Source of the DNA: Druceiella hillmani
Lineage: Eukaryota; Arthropoda; Insecta; Lepidoptera; Hepialidae
DNA: 64,000 nucleotides
Direction of reading: 5' to 3'
Assembly (NCBI GenBank): GCA_039881145.1
Contig: JAYKKI010000008.1
Span: 31,478,501-31,542,500 of the forward strand
Positions 1 through 12,759 of the stretch are shown piece by piece. Position 1 is the stretch's first letter, and each line of letters begins with the position of its first letter. The notes beneath the pieces were generated by a model. That model had not been told where the DNA came from, ran no database searches, and saw nothing but the letters and a program-made list of their open reading frames with translations. The translations under genes and the position numbers were made by a program.

Positions 1-59
1 TTGGAACGTGACTTGAACGGCCCCTAAGATCTTCCGAGTACCTTTGTATCATATTTAAA

Positions 60-400
60 AGTAATAACATCTCCTTATATGTCTATTTACCGCAGCCTCG
101 GTGCGTAGTCTAGACCAATTCCGCACAGCCGCTCCGGTCCCAAGTGGGCACCAGGTAGCCGGCGCTCTCGAGCCCGCAATGATAATTGGTAAACGGCGTT
201 TAATGTTGCAAAGTTCCAAATGTACAGTTCGCATGCGGCCGAGCGTTAGTAATTGAAGCGTTACAAATTGGACGAGACGAGCGGAGGGCTTTGCGCTTTT
301 TTGTGAATCGATCACGGGACGCCCACGCGGATGCGTCACGCGAGCGCGCGCACGCGAGATCTGCGCCCAGCCGCCTTGTCGATGATGAGCTTCAAGGAGA
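60..400. promoter_or_regulatory. GC-rich island, possible conserved non-coding element
   Basis: This stretch is much richer in G+C and CpG than the AT-rich DNA to its right. It holds homeodomain-like words (GATAATTGG, TAATTGA) and a run of CG dinucleotides near 320-355. A 94-codon minus-strand frame crosses it, but it has no recognisable domain and is what a GC-rich patch gives by chance. An enhancer, a promoter-proximal segment or the edge of an unrecognised exon are all possible. Confidence 0.3.
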
Positions 401-561
401 GCTGTGATTCTTCTAAAGTTTTACGTACAATTACTGTTTAATACTTAATATTGATACGTTACTATTTAATATTTCGGACATGTGAAGTTGAATATATGTG
501 TGCAGTTGACTAGGTTCACTTGCCACTGCTCGAATGTTGTGAAATGTTCACCATGAGTTTT

Positions 562-701
562 CGTGTATTTAGAAACATACATTTTTAATTCATCCGAATT
601 CTATGGATCCATTTAGCATGTTGATTTTTGATCGAAAATCAACATGCTAAATGGATCCATAGAATTCGGATGAATTAAAAATGTATGTTTCTAAATACAC
701 G
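562..701. repeat. 140-bp near-perfect palindrome with no loop
   Basis: The left arm (562-631) reads CGTGTATTTAGAAAC at its outer end, and the right arm (632-701) is its reverse complement ending in GTTTCTAAATACACG. The symmetry centre is a GATC at 630-633, and the only mismatched pair I see is 629/634. There is no spacer. No other copy of the arm is visible in the window. It may be a young fold-back insertion or an assembly or library inversion artefact. Confidence 0.9.
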
Positions 702-712
702 TCTCAGACCAC

Positions 713-1189
713 AAACATTTGCTCCGTTGTTATTTATTGTTAGTTTTATCATGTCATTTATCAACAAATAGGGTATGAGGGACTTTCCGAATATATTGAT
801 AGTTACAGAAATAGACTAAGTAATAAGACTAAAAAAAGAATCTATAGATTTAAAATTGTCGAAACTCATATAATGAAACCCATCAATAAGACGATTAAAA
901 ATAAATTATTAAAGCAATTAATTATAATAACTGCTTAAATACATTTTTAACATAAGAGCCTGAAATCCTCAAAGTCCTCAAATAGCCCAATTATAAAAGA
1001 ATATTGAATTAATGTTACTTACTTTAATCCGTTTACATACAAATTAAAGTTTAAGGAGAAAAAATAATTTCCTGCATTTTAACCACATGTCATTATTCAC
1101 ACAAATCAATTTCGTGTTGCTAAAGTGGTTACTTAAATAGTTTGATAGTGATATCACATTTCCCAAGTTCCTTATTTAGTATTAAATGA
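713..1189. other. AT-rich sequence without recognisable features
   Basis: I see no coding signal, no repeat shared with the rest of the window and no hairpin of note. Confidence 0.6.
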
Positions 1190-1712
1190 GAAAAAGTCCG
1201 TCAAGCACGAGTGGAACTCGGACTGCCAGTGATCCGCACACATATAGACATTTACAAACATTTAATGGTACATAATATTCCTATTAAACTAAATACAAAA
1301 TTTAATTTTTAACATCGAAAATATATTGCCTAATATTCTTTCACAGGCGTATATCTAAAAAAATTTCTTGTGTGATATAACCACAAATTGACAATTTTCC
1401 GATTTTTCTTTTACTTGCGGTGTAAGACCTTGATTCTTGCCAAATTTCATTATTCTAGATCAACTGAAAATACCCTACAGGTTTTGATTTATTTGTGTCA
1501 AAATATACAGCATAAATGGCTGTATTTTTTATTGCGTTGACTTAGAAACCTGATTTTTATACCTTAGACTTAAGTATTTGATATTAATTTCAACTTGATA
1601 TAACCACGCATTCCTGAGAAAAAATGTCTTGATAGACAGACAGACAGACGGAAAAACAAGTGATCCTATAATGGTTCCTTTATTGGTTTGAGGTACGGAA
1701 CCCCAAAAAGTA
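1190..1712 (-). repeat. Lepidopteran GGTTCCGTA-type dispersed repeat, reversed
   Basis: Read on the minus strand, the element opens at about 1712 with GGGGTTCCGTACCTCAAA, followed by a CCGTCTGTCTGTCTGTC stretch. It closes near 1192 with words resembling the family terminus (AGTCCGAGTTCCACTCG). The same head and tail occur at 20287-20928. These elements are non-coding and non-autonomous. The middle is AT-rich and diverged. Both ends are recognisable, so the extent is fairly sure. Confidence 0.65.
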
Positions 1713-3565
1713 GCAATAGATATAGCATTATTCCCGAAAAGGATTATTCAATTTTTCAGTACTTTCCTGACTTTATCACTTTATTTTATTAAACAATTTA
1801 TATTTCAAAAATATATGGTTGTAACTATAAGTTATACCAAGCGTTCGGCTTAATTTGATGTTCACTTTCCTCGTACAATTATGAAAAAACAAACGAAATG
1901 TTGTGGTGAAAAGTTTAATAGACGAAACACTAAGAGGTAAATCCATAAAATTCCATGCGTTTTTTGTCCCTCTGTCTACCTTCATCTGCTACATTTTCAT
2001 ACAATATCTATCTAGATTCCAATACATGTCAGACTACACGTTCAATTACAAACACAAAAACGAGAAACCCTCCTAATCTCCGAATATAGAACTGTATTCT
2101 ATGGAGAATCCTGCACCGTGTATGCAACAAGATTATAGAACCAATTGAACCCAAGTACAGTGTGCCTTCATTATCTGCATATAAAAATCGTATGAGATTG
2201 CGTTAGCTATCACAGTCGGCAGATCGAAATCCCATCTATACCCCATCCTTTTCCCAATTACAATCCCTTTATCCAATTTACATAAATAACGACAACATTA
2301 CCAGCGTAATAAAATTATGACGTTGTTGTTTCGTATGTAAACATGGAATATGCAACTATAGTTCCAAAAACTAAAAAAAATTATGGATGGTATGAAATAT
2401 ATACAGTATATTCATTTTGCGTTATAAACAGATTTCTTGACGGAGTTAATTTTCATAATGTTTTCTTCTCGTGTTCTAAAATCAAAGAAAACTAATAGCA
2501 AAAAATGTCATTAACAATATGAACCTAATAAATTGAGTATAAGGTTAATTTACCTAAATAACATTTATTATTAGAGATATATTTAGTACATTTGTTATTA
2601 GATAGTTCTAAAAAACAAAAAAAATTCATAAGGTAGTTTTCGCGACCTGCAAAAAAATGCAAAATCATCACACCCCGTTGTTTAACGACGTTGACCGGAA
2701 ATAAAGTACATAGGCGTTAAATTAAAGAAAACTAATATATCAGTCAGTAGTTCTTCTACACATGCTTTAGGACAATAAGACGCGTGAACATTTCGCTTGA
2801 TCGTTTCAGCCAGGTTATGCAAAGCAATGATTGATACCTGTGCCACCAAAAACATAAATGTAAGAAACAGACCAAGTTTGGTAACCAGAATGAGGGGGAT
2901 TGGTGTCTCCACCGGTAAAAGAATCTTATGCTTAATACTCAATCTTAAATTTCGCAAGTTTTAATTTTTTATATTATAAATAAATGATACGTTTGTGAAT
3001 GAAGAAGTAAATTGAAAGGCTTTAATAGACAAAATTACAAATGTATAAATCGAATATAACTCGAAATGGTTCGTGTTAATATGCGCATGCTTAGTGTCCG
3101 TCTTCTTTTCCGAACTTATCTGATGCTTTGACGTGATTCTCTTATTTATTACTGTCCGGATTGTATATCGATCAGTCCATACATTAACATAAATTAGAAT
3201 TTATGGTGAAATTATGCTACCACACTGAATCCTAACTACCTAATATTTCATCAATTTAGAAAAATCATTTATTTCGTATGAAAGAACCAAATATTTAATT
3301 ATTAATCTAATAACATGATTGAATATAATTCTCTTCTACTGCAGCGAGAATGATTTGTTTGTCATAATTTGTTCAAAGCGCTTAATAATTATATTGAACA
3401 TCGACTCGGTCTTGGGTTTTATACTGCGTTTTATGTTCCTAACTATTTATATAAGAGGAAAAAGGCATAGTTTATTTTGCCTGCCTAAAGCATACACGTG
3501 GACACACGCACAATGAAGATGCGTGGTACGTTTGGATATGGGCTCTACAGCAGAAGCTATTTCCT

Positions 3566-3569
<4 letters not shown>
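1713..3569. other. AT-rich sequence, no supported gene
   Basis: Only short chance frames are present. A minus-strand frame at 2682-2957 contains a hydrophobic stretch, but it has no ATG at its head and no recognisable family. Confidence 0.5.

Positions 3570-3652
<83 letters not shown>
3570..3652. repeat. (AT)n microsatellite
   Basis: This is an uninterrupted AT dinucleotide run of about 41 units. Confidence 0.97.
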
Positions 3653-3655
<3 letters not shown>

Positions 3656-3997
3656 ATAGTAATTTAATTTACATCTAACTTTTTATTAATTTAAAGACTG
3701 GTAAAAATATTTATGTAAAAACTTGTAACGATACGGGAAAAACTTTTCCCAACATTTCGTATCGATTCCCATGCATTCAGCGGAACACTATTACGCCGAA
3801 CACTATACCGAACACTATACACTATACACTATACTGAACAGTATTTCTTGATGTATTGTATATTAATCCATTTTTTTATTTTTTCGATTTTTAGAAAGAA
3901 CTTTTTTCGATTTTGGATTGAGACCTGGGCCCGGGACCAACAGGCCCATGGGTAAAGGCAGTACTGGCACTTATCTGTTTTTTACGCGTTTATGTTG

Positions 3998-4085
3998 GAT
4001 AACGCGACATTGCGAGATGCGCCCAGCTTCGGTATTTTTTCCATTTCATTGACCGCACCAAGAATGCAGTTGTTAATTTGCTTAT
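3998..4085 (+). mobile_element. Fragment of the LINE family seen at 25.2-27.1 kb
   Basis: The segment aligns by eye with 26804-26891. Both share AACGC, ATTGC, AGATGC and CCCAG in the same order, then TATTTTTTC and a matching end GTTGC/TTTGCTTA, with spacing kept. In the longer copy this is the 3' part of ORF2. Nothing else of the element is visible here, so it is a short old scrap. Confidence 0.6.
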
Positions 4086-4367
4086 TAATTAACGATTGAT
4101 CGTTAGTTAATTAAATTAATGATCGGCCAGTAGTTAGTGTGATATATATACGAATTATTTGATTTACATTTAAGGACTGTTTGATAATTAATAAATACTC
4201 AGAATTCTGATAATTTTGTAACAATATCAGAATTCACTATGAATTAGACACATTGGATTGAATTTCAATATAACGAGTATATAAACATTATTGCAGACCC
4301 TTCGATACTTTTTTCTGCATGTCTTGGATAAGCAGTATATTTTTGTATCAATATAAGTAATTAATAC

Positions 4368-4684
4368 TTATTTATTTGTGGGAAAATCATTGCATTTAAG
4401 AATTAAATTGTCAAACTGTAAATGTATCTTTTTCATTTCTATATCGAACTGCTCTGAATAACGCCATTTTATGTTTAACATTGGAAACTGAATGAGAAAG
4501 GGAATCGATAATGTTAAATGTGAGGAGTTCAACGCACCTGTACAAGGAATAAGTTTCATCTTAACAATATTGACTTGCAACCTGTTAAATCCGAGAGTCA
4601 GATTCTTATAGTAGAAGGGACCTATTGTATGACCATAGAAGTATACAGTTGATCTAAAAGTCAAGATACAGTAAAATGTACCAC
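4368..4684 (-). CDS. Candidate 3'-terminal exon, unrecognised product
   Basis: On the minus strand a pyrimidine tract ending in CAG (4685 and upstream, TTTTTGTCTTTTCAG) looks like a good 3' splice site. An open frame of about 105 codons follows directly and ends at a TAA at 4368, with AATAAA overlapping the stop. The product would be an alternating hydrophobic and polar, beta-rich-looking chain with two cysteines in its middle and end. It has no ATG at its head, so it would need an upstream exon, which I could not find. A few frames of this length are expected by chance in this composition. I do not assign a family. Confidence 0.15.
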
Positions 4685-4699
4685 CTGAAAAGACAAAAA

Positions 4700-5530
4700 T
4701 AACATCATAAAGGTCAGTGTCAAATATTGTTTATTTGAATGAAATTGTTTCCAAAATAATTGCATTTCTCGTATTTGTAACTAAGTTTTTTCCCTGAAAA
4801 ATGATGGATTTGAAAAAATAATCAAAATATTTCTTCATTTATAAAATTAATGTGAATATTCGTGTTTACAGATCTAAAAAACGGATAAAATTAATTAGAA
4901 AAATACTTTCATTGTGTAGCCATTTTTTCACAACAATGTAATAATTGTGAAAATGCTTAATTGTTGATATCTGTAATAATCGTATAACATTTCAACAAGT
5001 TGAAAAAATTGCAAATAAAATGAAAATAAATTACTATATCAGAAAGTAAAACCGCATTCAAAATTATTAATAGCTTGTTTGTAGAGTGTTGTAGATATAA
5101 CAACAACTTTGTGTCACTCTTAAGAGTGATTCATATACGATTCAAACAATATCTTCGTACGAATATTACCAGCAATAAACAACATATGCTAAAAATTAAG
5201 GTTAAAATTATAGAAAAGGGTTTTTCTTAAAACTAAGCATGAACAAGTTGAAAGAATGCACGCATTTTTTTGATAACAAAATTTAATGTAGTACAAAAAC
5301 AAAGTTTAGACACCGACATCAGATGTCTAGGTGTTCCAGTTCTAGAACTATGGTGACCGAAATTTGAACAATAAACGCAATACTGGCAGTCTATGGTTAC
5401 TCTTTAGATATTTAGCGCAATTTATAGAATCAATCGCGCAAACATCTCGCTTTTTCCTTTTAACTGATTGTTTAGTCCTTTACTGTATATATTTAGATGA
5501 AAAACTTTACGAAAAACACTTGTAACTTAG
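4700..5530. other. AT-rich sequence without recognisable features
   Basis: I see no coding frame longer than chance and no repeat shared with other parts of the window. Confidence 0.5.
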
Positions 5531-5537
5531 TGGCTAC

Positions 5538-5735
5538 TTGATAAAATATACTACAGCACTGCCCCGACACCCAAACTACGCGGATCGCGTCCGGGAAAAG
5601 TTCGCACTTGTCAATCTAAATCCTGAGAGCGCGTGCGAAATGACCGGCATTACTCGGGAGCTGCGCGCCCGATTAGAGCGCCCAAACTTCAGTTGTGCCG
5701 CTCGCAAGAGCCGGCACTAACTAGACGCTTGGGGC
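5538..5735 (+). promoter_or_regulatory. Small GC island with a 60-codon open frame
   Basis: A patch about 170 bp long has high CpG content between AT-rich flanks. A plus-strand ATG frame of 60 codons spans it (5538-5720), rich in Arg, Ala and Pro, with no motif I know. The frame may be a by-product of composition. A conserved non-coding element or a short exon are the two options, and I favour the first. Confidence 0.25.
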
Positions 5736-5739
5736 TATT

Positions 5740-6950
5740 ACTATAATTTGACTGCGTGTAAGGTTTCTAAATGGAATAAATAACGTGATACGATTGAGCT
5801 TCCGTTTCGGGGTTCTTTATGATAAATACCTTTATCTTTGCACATCTTTTGTTAAGTATCGTTTTTAGATAGAAAATACCATAAAAATTATTATAACGGG
5901 TATGACGAAAATATATTTTTATGCATGGACGGTATTTCCAATTTCGACGGAATATATTAACACTTCAGTTTATACAAAAACCTTCGAAGCGCATCTTAAA
6001 CCAAGTGATCTGGCAAAAATTTCGCTAAATAAAACTTCCATCAAAGTGAGCCTATGTGTCTATCACACCCATAAAAACGCGATATATTCTCAATTTAATA
6101 CTAAACCAAGTAACCTCGTATTATGTCATAAAAATGTTTGAACGATTTCGCATCAAGACTAGCAGACTTATTCGGTTTATTACAGAAATAATAACCTCCG
6201 AAATCTAAGCTGTCAAACAACGTAACCACAATAATGATATTAACGTGGCAAATATCTTTCTCTACTGTACACGCGCGGCATGCCAGTAACTTTCGATTGT
6301 ATGAAAAAATGCCAATTTTTTACTTTTAACTCCGAAAATTCTTTAGGTATAAAATAAAAACAATAAATACCATCTAAAAAACAATCTTAAGCAATTTGCT
6401 CAGATCAAATACAAATAGCTTTTTCTTTAATTTTGGAAGTACATAACTTTAAAAACATTTCGATGGTATAACACAAGGACGGAACGGACCCACGGAGCTC
6501 GAAAACTTATTGTTTTTGTTAGTTCCGTATAGCACTATTGAATAAAAAAGTACGTAGTCAATCTAATGCTCCATTCAGATTTTATAAAATCTGAATTTAT
6601 GATTTAAAGCTAACTTATCGAGCACTATGGCTCGTGTCGAAAGTTGTCCGAGACCCTAAAATAAATAAACAAATATGCTACATGAAAGAAATATGTTTAT
6701 TAACCCACTTAATTATGTAAAAAGAATGAGGAAACGGTTTTCATCTCGTTTTATTTCGTTTAACTAAGCTAATTTTTTTGTATCTTAACATATAAAGCTT
6801 GCAATTATCGACCTATGAACATTATGTTCGATCACATATAAGTTTCTCATCTCGTATATTTCAATAATCCATAAGTTCAATTGAAATTAGGGTTAAACCT
6901 ATAATTAAATACACGAACTCCAAAATCCTTGGGCGGTGTGAAGCTTAGAT
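5740..6950. other. AT-rich sequence, no supported gene
   Basis: A 79-codon frame at 5902-6141 has no recognisable domain. A small inverted repeat, CAGATTTTATAAAATCTG, lies at about 6576. Confidence 0.5.
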
Positions 6951-6957
6951 CTACATT

Positions 6958-7134
6958 ATGGGTAATTATACAGTACAGGCACTATTGAGAGCCCGAAGAC
7001 GGCTCACACGTCTTGAGCAACAACTGGAGACGATGCAAAAGTTCTCCATAAAACATTACCGTCTTTATAATTTCCTACCTAATTACCACTTACCATTAAC
7101 ACTTATTACCGAGAGATCATTAATGAAATCATAA
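6958..7134 (+). CDS. Candidate small ORF (58 aa) with a basic helical segment
   Basis: An ATG at 6958 opens a 58-codon frame that ends in TAA at 7132-7134. The first half encodes an Arg-rich amphipathic stretch (ALLRARRRLTRLEQQLETMQ) that would form a helix or short coiled coil. This half is GC-richer than its flanks, as coding DNA would be. The second half is ordinary. There is no recognised family and no supporting splice pattern. It could be a short exon, an old transposon scrap or chance. Confidence 0.18.
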   Translation: MGNYTVQALLRARRRLTRLEQQLETMQKFSIKHYRLYNFLPNYHLPLTLITERSLMKS

Positions 7135-7141
7135 TTGCCTT

Positions 7142-7262
7142 TCAATCATCATATACACTTGCCAGCTTGCATTTGCCGTTATGTGGCAAGCTGTGTTAGG
7201 GCCGTGCCGCACTGATTTCAGCGTGGATTGCAACGATATTTCAGCCGTTAAACGTATTTTGT
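7142..7262. other. GC-richer segment with a short inverted repeat
   Basis: CTTGCCAGCTTGC and GTGGCAAGC (about 7159-7192) form a short stem. The following bases to 7260 are GC-richer than the flanks. The function is unknown. Confidence 0.3.
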
Positions 7263-7494
7263 CACATTAGCTCTTTTCTTTGTATCTATACGTAGGACTT
7301 ATTTATACAATATATTCTTACACACTTTAATCCATCTTTGAACTGAACGACAGTTATATAAATAATTTTTTTTATTGTATTCTACTGAAGCTGATTATAA
7401 AATTTGGCAAAGGAATTTAAACTAATTATAAATTAGTTATTTAATTAAAGAAAATTTCCACATCTACCAATGTTACACTTAGTTTTTAGTCTCA

Positions 7495-7521
7495 TGTATA
7501 TATATATATATATATATATAT
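7495..7521. repeat. (TA)n microsatellite
   Basis: This is a short uninterrupted TA run. Confidence 0.9.
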
Positions 7522-8639
7522 AATTATATATATCGTTAAATCACGAGTAGTAAACGATAAGTTGTAATTTACATAAATATTTTTCATCTTATTTATTACT
7601 ATTCCTATATTATACATTACAATTAAAATATATTTAGCGTATGATATTTGCATGGAATTTTGACGTGAAGATATATATTCGCTCGCTGAGTATAGTAATA
7701 GCCGGTCGAAATTATTGTGTTTACAAAACATTGATAGATTTTAATCGCTAATAACTAAGAGACTAAGAATGCGTTAGCAATGGTTGAGTCGGATAGAGCA
7801 CACCCGATCGTGTTTATCATGCAGTATTTATTTTGCTCGTGACGTCGCCGGACTAATGTGCATACGCTTGATTGTTGCGAATTAACGTTGTATAGCGTGA
7901 AAACGCGTTTAACTTGGATTTTATTTTCGGTATGATTGTGAAGGGGTTGAAAGGCACTACTAGAAACTAAATATGAATGAGACAATAAAAAAAGTCGCCG
8001 GAATATAAGTGAAAGTCGGTATTAAATGAAAAATTACAAGAAAATTAAAGATGTCCTCACATATGAATAGTAAATATGGTCGGAATTGTAATACATTTTA
8101 ATACATACAAGAATTCAAGAAATCTAAAAAGTCTAGGGCTGAGCAAACGCGAGAATTACGACAGCGTCAAAAATAACATGAAAAAGCGACGCGAAACGAT
8201 TACGTAGCTGACCCATCGGGCATACAGCTTCCAGCGACAGTCCAAATGTCCATGGATCATGTGAATATATATGCAGCTTGCATTTTGAAAAGCAATACAG
8301 AAAACAGTAATAATACAGAAATAAGTGGCAACGTGATACTAGCACCAAATATGCACGTACTTCATTGTAGGGTGTTACGGCAGACTGGGATGTTATTAAG
8401 CATGGAACCATTACCAGCGATCGAGGCTCGATGTACTACAGCTCTGCTGGACTCCCATTGAAAGACGTACTACACCCATATCTATTTGGCGGGGCAAATC
8501 CAAGCATAAGCGAACGCAATTTCCAGAGAAATTGATAATTAAATTAAATATTGATACGAAACAGTTGCTATGGTTTTATCCCGACGAGCTATAAATTTTT
8601 AATTCTCAAATACTTCACCATTAGCCAAGACGCATTATG

Positions 8640-8905
8640 CGCTGAACACAGGTTCCTGCCTCCGCCGCTATCGTTCGCAGTGCGACCGCAGCATCGTGAC
8701 CGGGGCCGGGCGTAGGCAGCGCGCGCACGCAATAGACACATCATTAGTAGTCCTCAATTTCCGCCGCACACCGCGGGACACCGACCCAATTCGGCCCGTC
8801 GTAATGAACTGAATCACACTCGATTTTTCATTCGAACAAAAACAATGCACGGCGTGATGCAAACCGGCCGAATGGCAGCGCCACGGTGAGTGAGACCCAT
8901 CACCT
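8640..8905. promoter_or_regulatory. GC/CpG-rich island, possible conserved element
   Basis: This block holds many CG dinucleotides (for example GCGCGCGCACGC near 8720). It also has the words AATTGAGG and GTAATGAACTG, a GC-rich inverted character and sharp AT-rich borders. Open frames on both strands (such as 8668-8862 minus) lack any recognisable domain. It is treated as a candidate regulatory element. Confidence 0.33.
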
Positions 8906-10899
8906 ATGGCATGCCGCCATGTTCAGATATACCGCACGCAGTCAATTTACCATAAATTGAAAAACTGAGTGAGTTGAAATTCGAAGTGATATGATAATTA
9001 GAAGATTAAAACCTAATAAAATCACATAGAAAACAAGTCTGGAACGCACTCGCCCATACTATTACCTCCCAACGGCTTACACAATGTTACTCATAAAAGC
9101 AAATAGTTTTGAAATTTCCAAAAATTCACGTATCAGTAGATTATAATTTCCACTGCACAACAGAAAAATTAATTAAATATTAATAATGGTTCCGTGAATT
9201 ATTGGTCTTGTACAACGGAGTGAAATGGTTGCCTAGTGATTGCCTATTATCCTCTGTCATCGTTGTATGAGAAAATATATGGTCGACGTACTATTAGCCA
9301 ATGTGGTCATAAGTATTTATCCGTCTAGTGACTATCTAGCATATCGGTTAACAGACCTCTTTCAGTCGCCGGCTGGGATAACTGAACCATACCCTAACAC
9401 AATAGACCAAAAAAGTCTAGTATATTTATTTATTATTTTTGATAACTTGGATGTTACAAGACTTATTGTTACTAGAGTAATCTCTGTCAGTCAATCACGA
9501 TACGAGTTTTGAAAAATTTATTGTATGGCAGACTGTAAAAGGTGTTACAATATAAAATAATAAAATACACTTAAAAATGAAAACTCGAGTAAAATTATTG
9601 ACATGAAATACAACGGAAAAAGGATAAGGCAAAAACGCAGAAGGACTAGGGTGTAGGAAGAGATAGCACTTTTTCACTCAATCCCGGAAAACATTTATCG
9701 AGGATATTTTATTGGTGACAGGATCCAGTTGATCTCAAAGTTTTGCTCCTTGGTCAATAAAGAATTGTTCGTAAGATATAGAAGTATGTTTGGTAATAAG
9801 TAGGGTGAGTAAGCTTCCAGAGCGTTATTCGGGATCGGGTTATTCGGGAGCAGAGAAATCTTGAAATCTGTCAATGAGATAATTTGGCCTCTGAGGATTT
9901 TTTTAATACATTAAAGAGAAGCGTAAATATGTGAAGTTAATATCGATCGCGAATTTTCGACAATTTGAAACAAGACAAGTGTATGGGCATATTTTCTAAA
10001 GCCGAAGATGTACCGGATCCATAAAATGTAAAGCCCTTCTAATTTCTTTAAGTATTCTTTATTAAGAACAGAGTAGCATACGTCTACATGGACAATTAGT
10101 TCCGACGAAATAAAAAATCAACGTTTGTTTGACAAAGTAGATTTTCATCTTAATCGGAAAAAAAATTAAGATACTTGCTGAAAATATCATTGCACCATCT
10201 TTTTTTTTATTTACTTTATTAACTGAAGCTGCCAACTGTACAAGAAGTGAATAATCACTAAATGAAAACCGATAAACAATAAATTACAAAGGTCTGTGAA
10301 AACTATTGAAATTCAGACAACAAAAACAGGAAAATAGTAAATAGGATTTAGACTGTATGTATGATGGTATCCGCTGAAACTACGAAAAGAAGAAAATAAG
10401 AAAACAAAAGAACTTAAAGTCAGAAAAACAATTTATACGACATTTAAGTTTTCGTTAGAGATGAGTTCTTGGTGCCGGGGCCAAGATGATTCCAAAATTT
10501 TGGTCAGTGAACAGCTTTTCGTAGATGTTTTTTCGTAGGCGATTTGACATCAATTAGCATATTTAGGTATCAGGAATACTCTTAAGTGGACAAATCTTCG
10601 AATGTACTGATTAAATTGAGTGGTTATTTCAAATATTGAAGAGGTATGTAGTTATGTAAAAATGCGCACCTATCATAAACCTAAATCAAAGCATTAATAT
10701 TTTAAAATGTTTGATGAAGTATAGTGACGTATAATACAGATTTTTTAAATGTATAATTTTACATCACTTTGAACTATTTGACTATTTCGTAAATGGGACA
10801 AAAAGTGATATATGTAAAGTTAATGTTATTTTAAAAAGCCTATCCAATAAAACTTCATTATATGGTGTGCATGAAAAAGTTTTGTGTGTAATCATAGAC
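8906..10899. other. AT-rich sequence, no supported gene
   Basis: I see only short chance frames and a doubled GTTATTCGGG word near 9820-9850. Confidence 0.5.
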
Positions 10900-11019
10900 T
10901 ATTAGCAAAGATTTAATAGCCCACCTGAAGACCTTGTAATACAACGAAACCTAGGTCGTGGTACAGAACTTAGAGAAAGTAGAAATAATACTACATCACG
11001 TAGTTTCATTTAATTGTGG
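10900..11019 (+). mobile_element. Palindromic element copy a: one arm only
   Basis: The arm runs from TTAGCAAAGATTTAATAGCC through CACCTGAAG, GTAATACAACGAAACCTAGG and TCGTGGTA to CATCACGTAGTTTCATTTAA. It matches the right arm of copy b (13800-13900). The left arm and the tail are absent, and the match stops just after TTTAATTGTG. Confidence 0.85.
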
Positions 11020-12759
11020 ATTTAGCTTTATGATAGTCCACTGTAATCGTAAAGAAAATAAGTGATGTCAGAAACATCTTACCAAATCATTTACACTATT
11101 ACTTTTTTAAGATAATTTCTGAATTTTAAGAGATTGAAAAATGTACCAGTATACTTACCGAATCCATAGCTTTCTATTATCAATTTTAATTTCTCAACAC
11201 AAAAATTTGTTTTCTTTCAGATTCTACAACCTCCAAACATCTGGAACACGACACAAGAAATGACGAAGTGATATCAAAAACGACATTAGGTTGGATTTAA
11301 TTCGTGTAATTTAATCACCAATAAATTATATATAATTAAAAAGGTGTACGTTTAATTGACCACCGCTTTATATGACGCGTGTAATCAGTCACAATAAAAT
11401 ATGACATTAAACATTTATATGACACCAAATAGGTTTATGACGTCATTAAATATTAATCGTCTGCGAGTAACATTCATTAAAACATAAATATGAGGTACCT
11501 GTGTGTTCGCTCATGGGAAGTATAGGTATATTTATTTTGCATAAATTACACAATCACGATCCAATAAAGTTTATTTGGCTTTTGATTTATGAATACCATG
11601 TTTATAATTCTTAACGTTTTTATCAATGTAACTTTTTTACATACAAATACATCAACGTATATATTTGTTTATCTCATTATCAGTTTATTGGTTTAATTAA
11701 ATAATTCATAGTGGATATGATTTAATTAGGTTTTAGGGAGGCCCTTGCATATTATTTTTCACACTTCTGTTGTAAATTTGTAAACCCTATTTTTACGCTC
11801 TAATTCCACTTTACCCTAGTCATAAGTTTTTCTTTCTGTTCTATTTTTTGACGTAAGTTTTCAATTTCTTCCCGTCATATATTTTATCATTTGTTTGTGA
11901 TCGACCGTAATTATTTTAATAAGTTTTGATTGGAGCAAAATATTGAATAAAAAATTATCCAACAGACAATATTCAAAATTTCTTCCATCATTTCACGGGC
12001 TATTTAAAAACAGCTAGATATTATGTCAGTGTTGGTGTTGCAGAGTTATTTTTGGTTAATAAAAACATTACTGTTAGATATAAAAAAATTATTTAGCCAG
12101 TATTTTTTTAGCCATTTTTCTAATTCATCATTGTTAATTTGTTCCCTCATTACAGAGATATTAGCGGCATATAGCAACGAAGTTTTCAAAAAATAAGATA
12201 TTTTCTAAAATAATCAAACCCGTCTTTTCTCTCGCAGAATAGAAGCTGTAAATTTTAAATGCGAGTATATATTAAAACGGTAATGATTGTAGTCACTGAT
12301 TCCGCAAAAGTTCATTCTCATAATATAACAAGTTACATAAATAAAGCCCATCTAAAGTTGAAAACAATTATTTCGGATAATATATCAGACACAAACTATG
12401 GTTATAATTTAATTTTTACTATTAAAGCGAGTTTTTAAAAAACTTTTTTGTGACATCATATTGTAATACAAGGCCAACCGATTATGTAGAAACTAAATTA
12501 AAATGTAAAACTTAATAAATAAATGGAATAACTATCTGAATATGACCAATTAAATAAATTTGAATATTTTTTATCTCCTGTGCTTTATTTCAGGCCCGAC
12601 CTTGTTTTATTGCAAATACTTCAATACTCGAATAAACGTCAACATAACACCGTCGAAAATTAATTTTATTTAACGCGATCTCGATATACGATTAATTAAA
12701 AATAAACACTTTACATTAATACCTACCATTTACTCAAATCAAAACATTTACGCTAAGGA
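11020..12759. other. AT-rich sequence without recognisable features
   Basis: No coding signal and no repeat shared with the rest of the window was found. Confidence 0.5.

Noticed and set aside
2682..2957. 91-codon minus-strand frame with a hydrophobic stretch
   Set aside because: It begins without ATG and has no clear splice acceptor. The hydrophobic segment is typical of T-rich codons.
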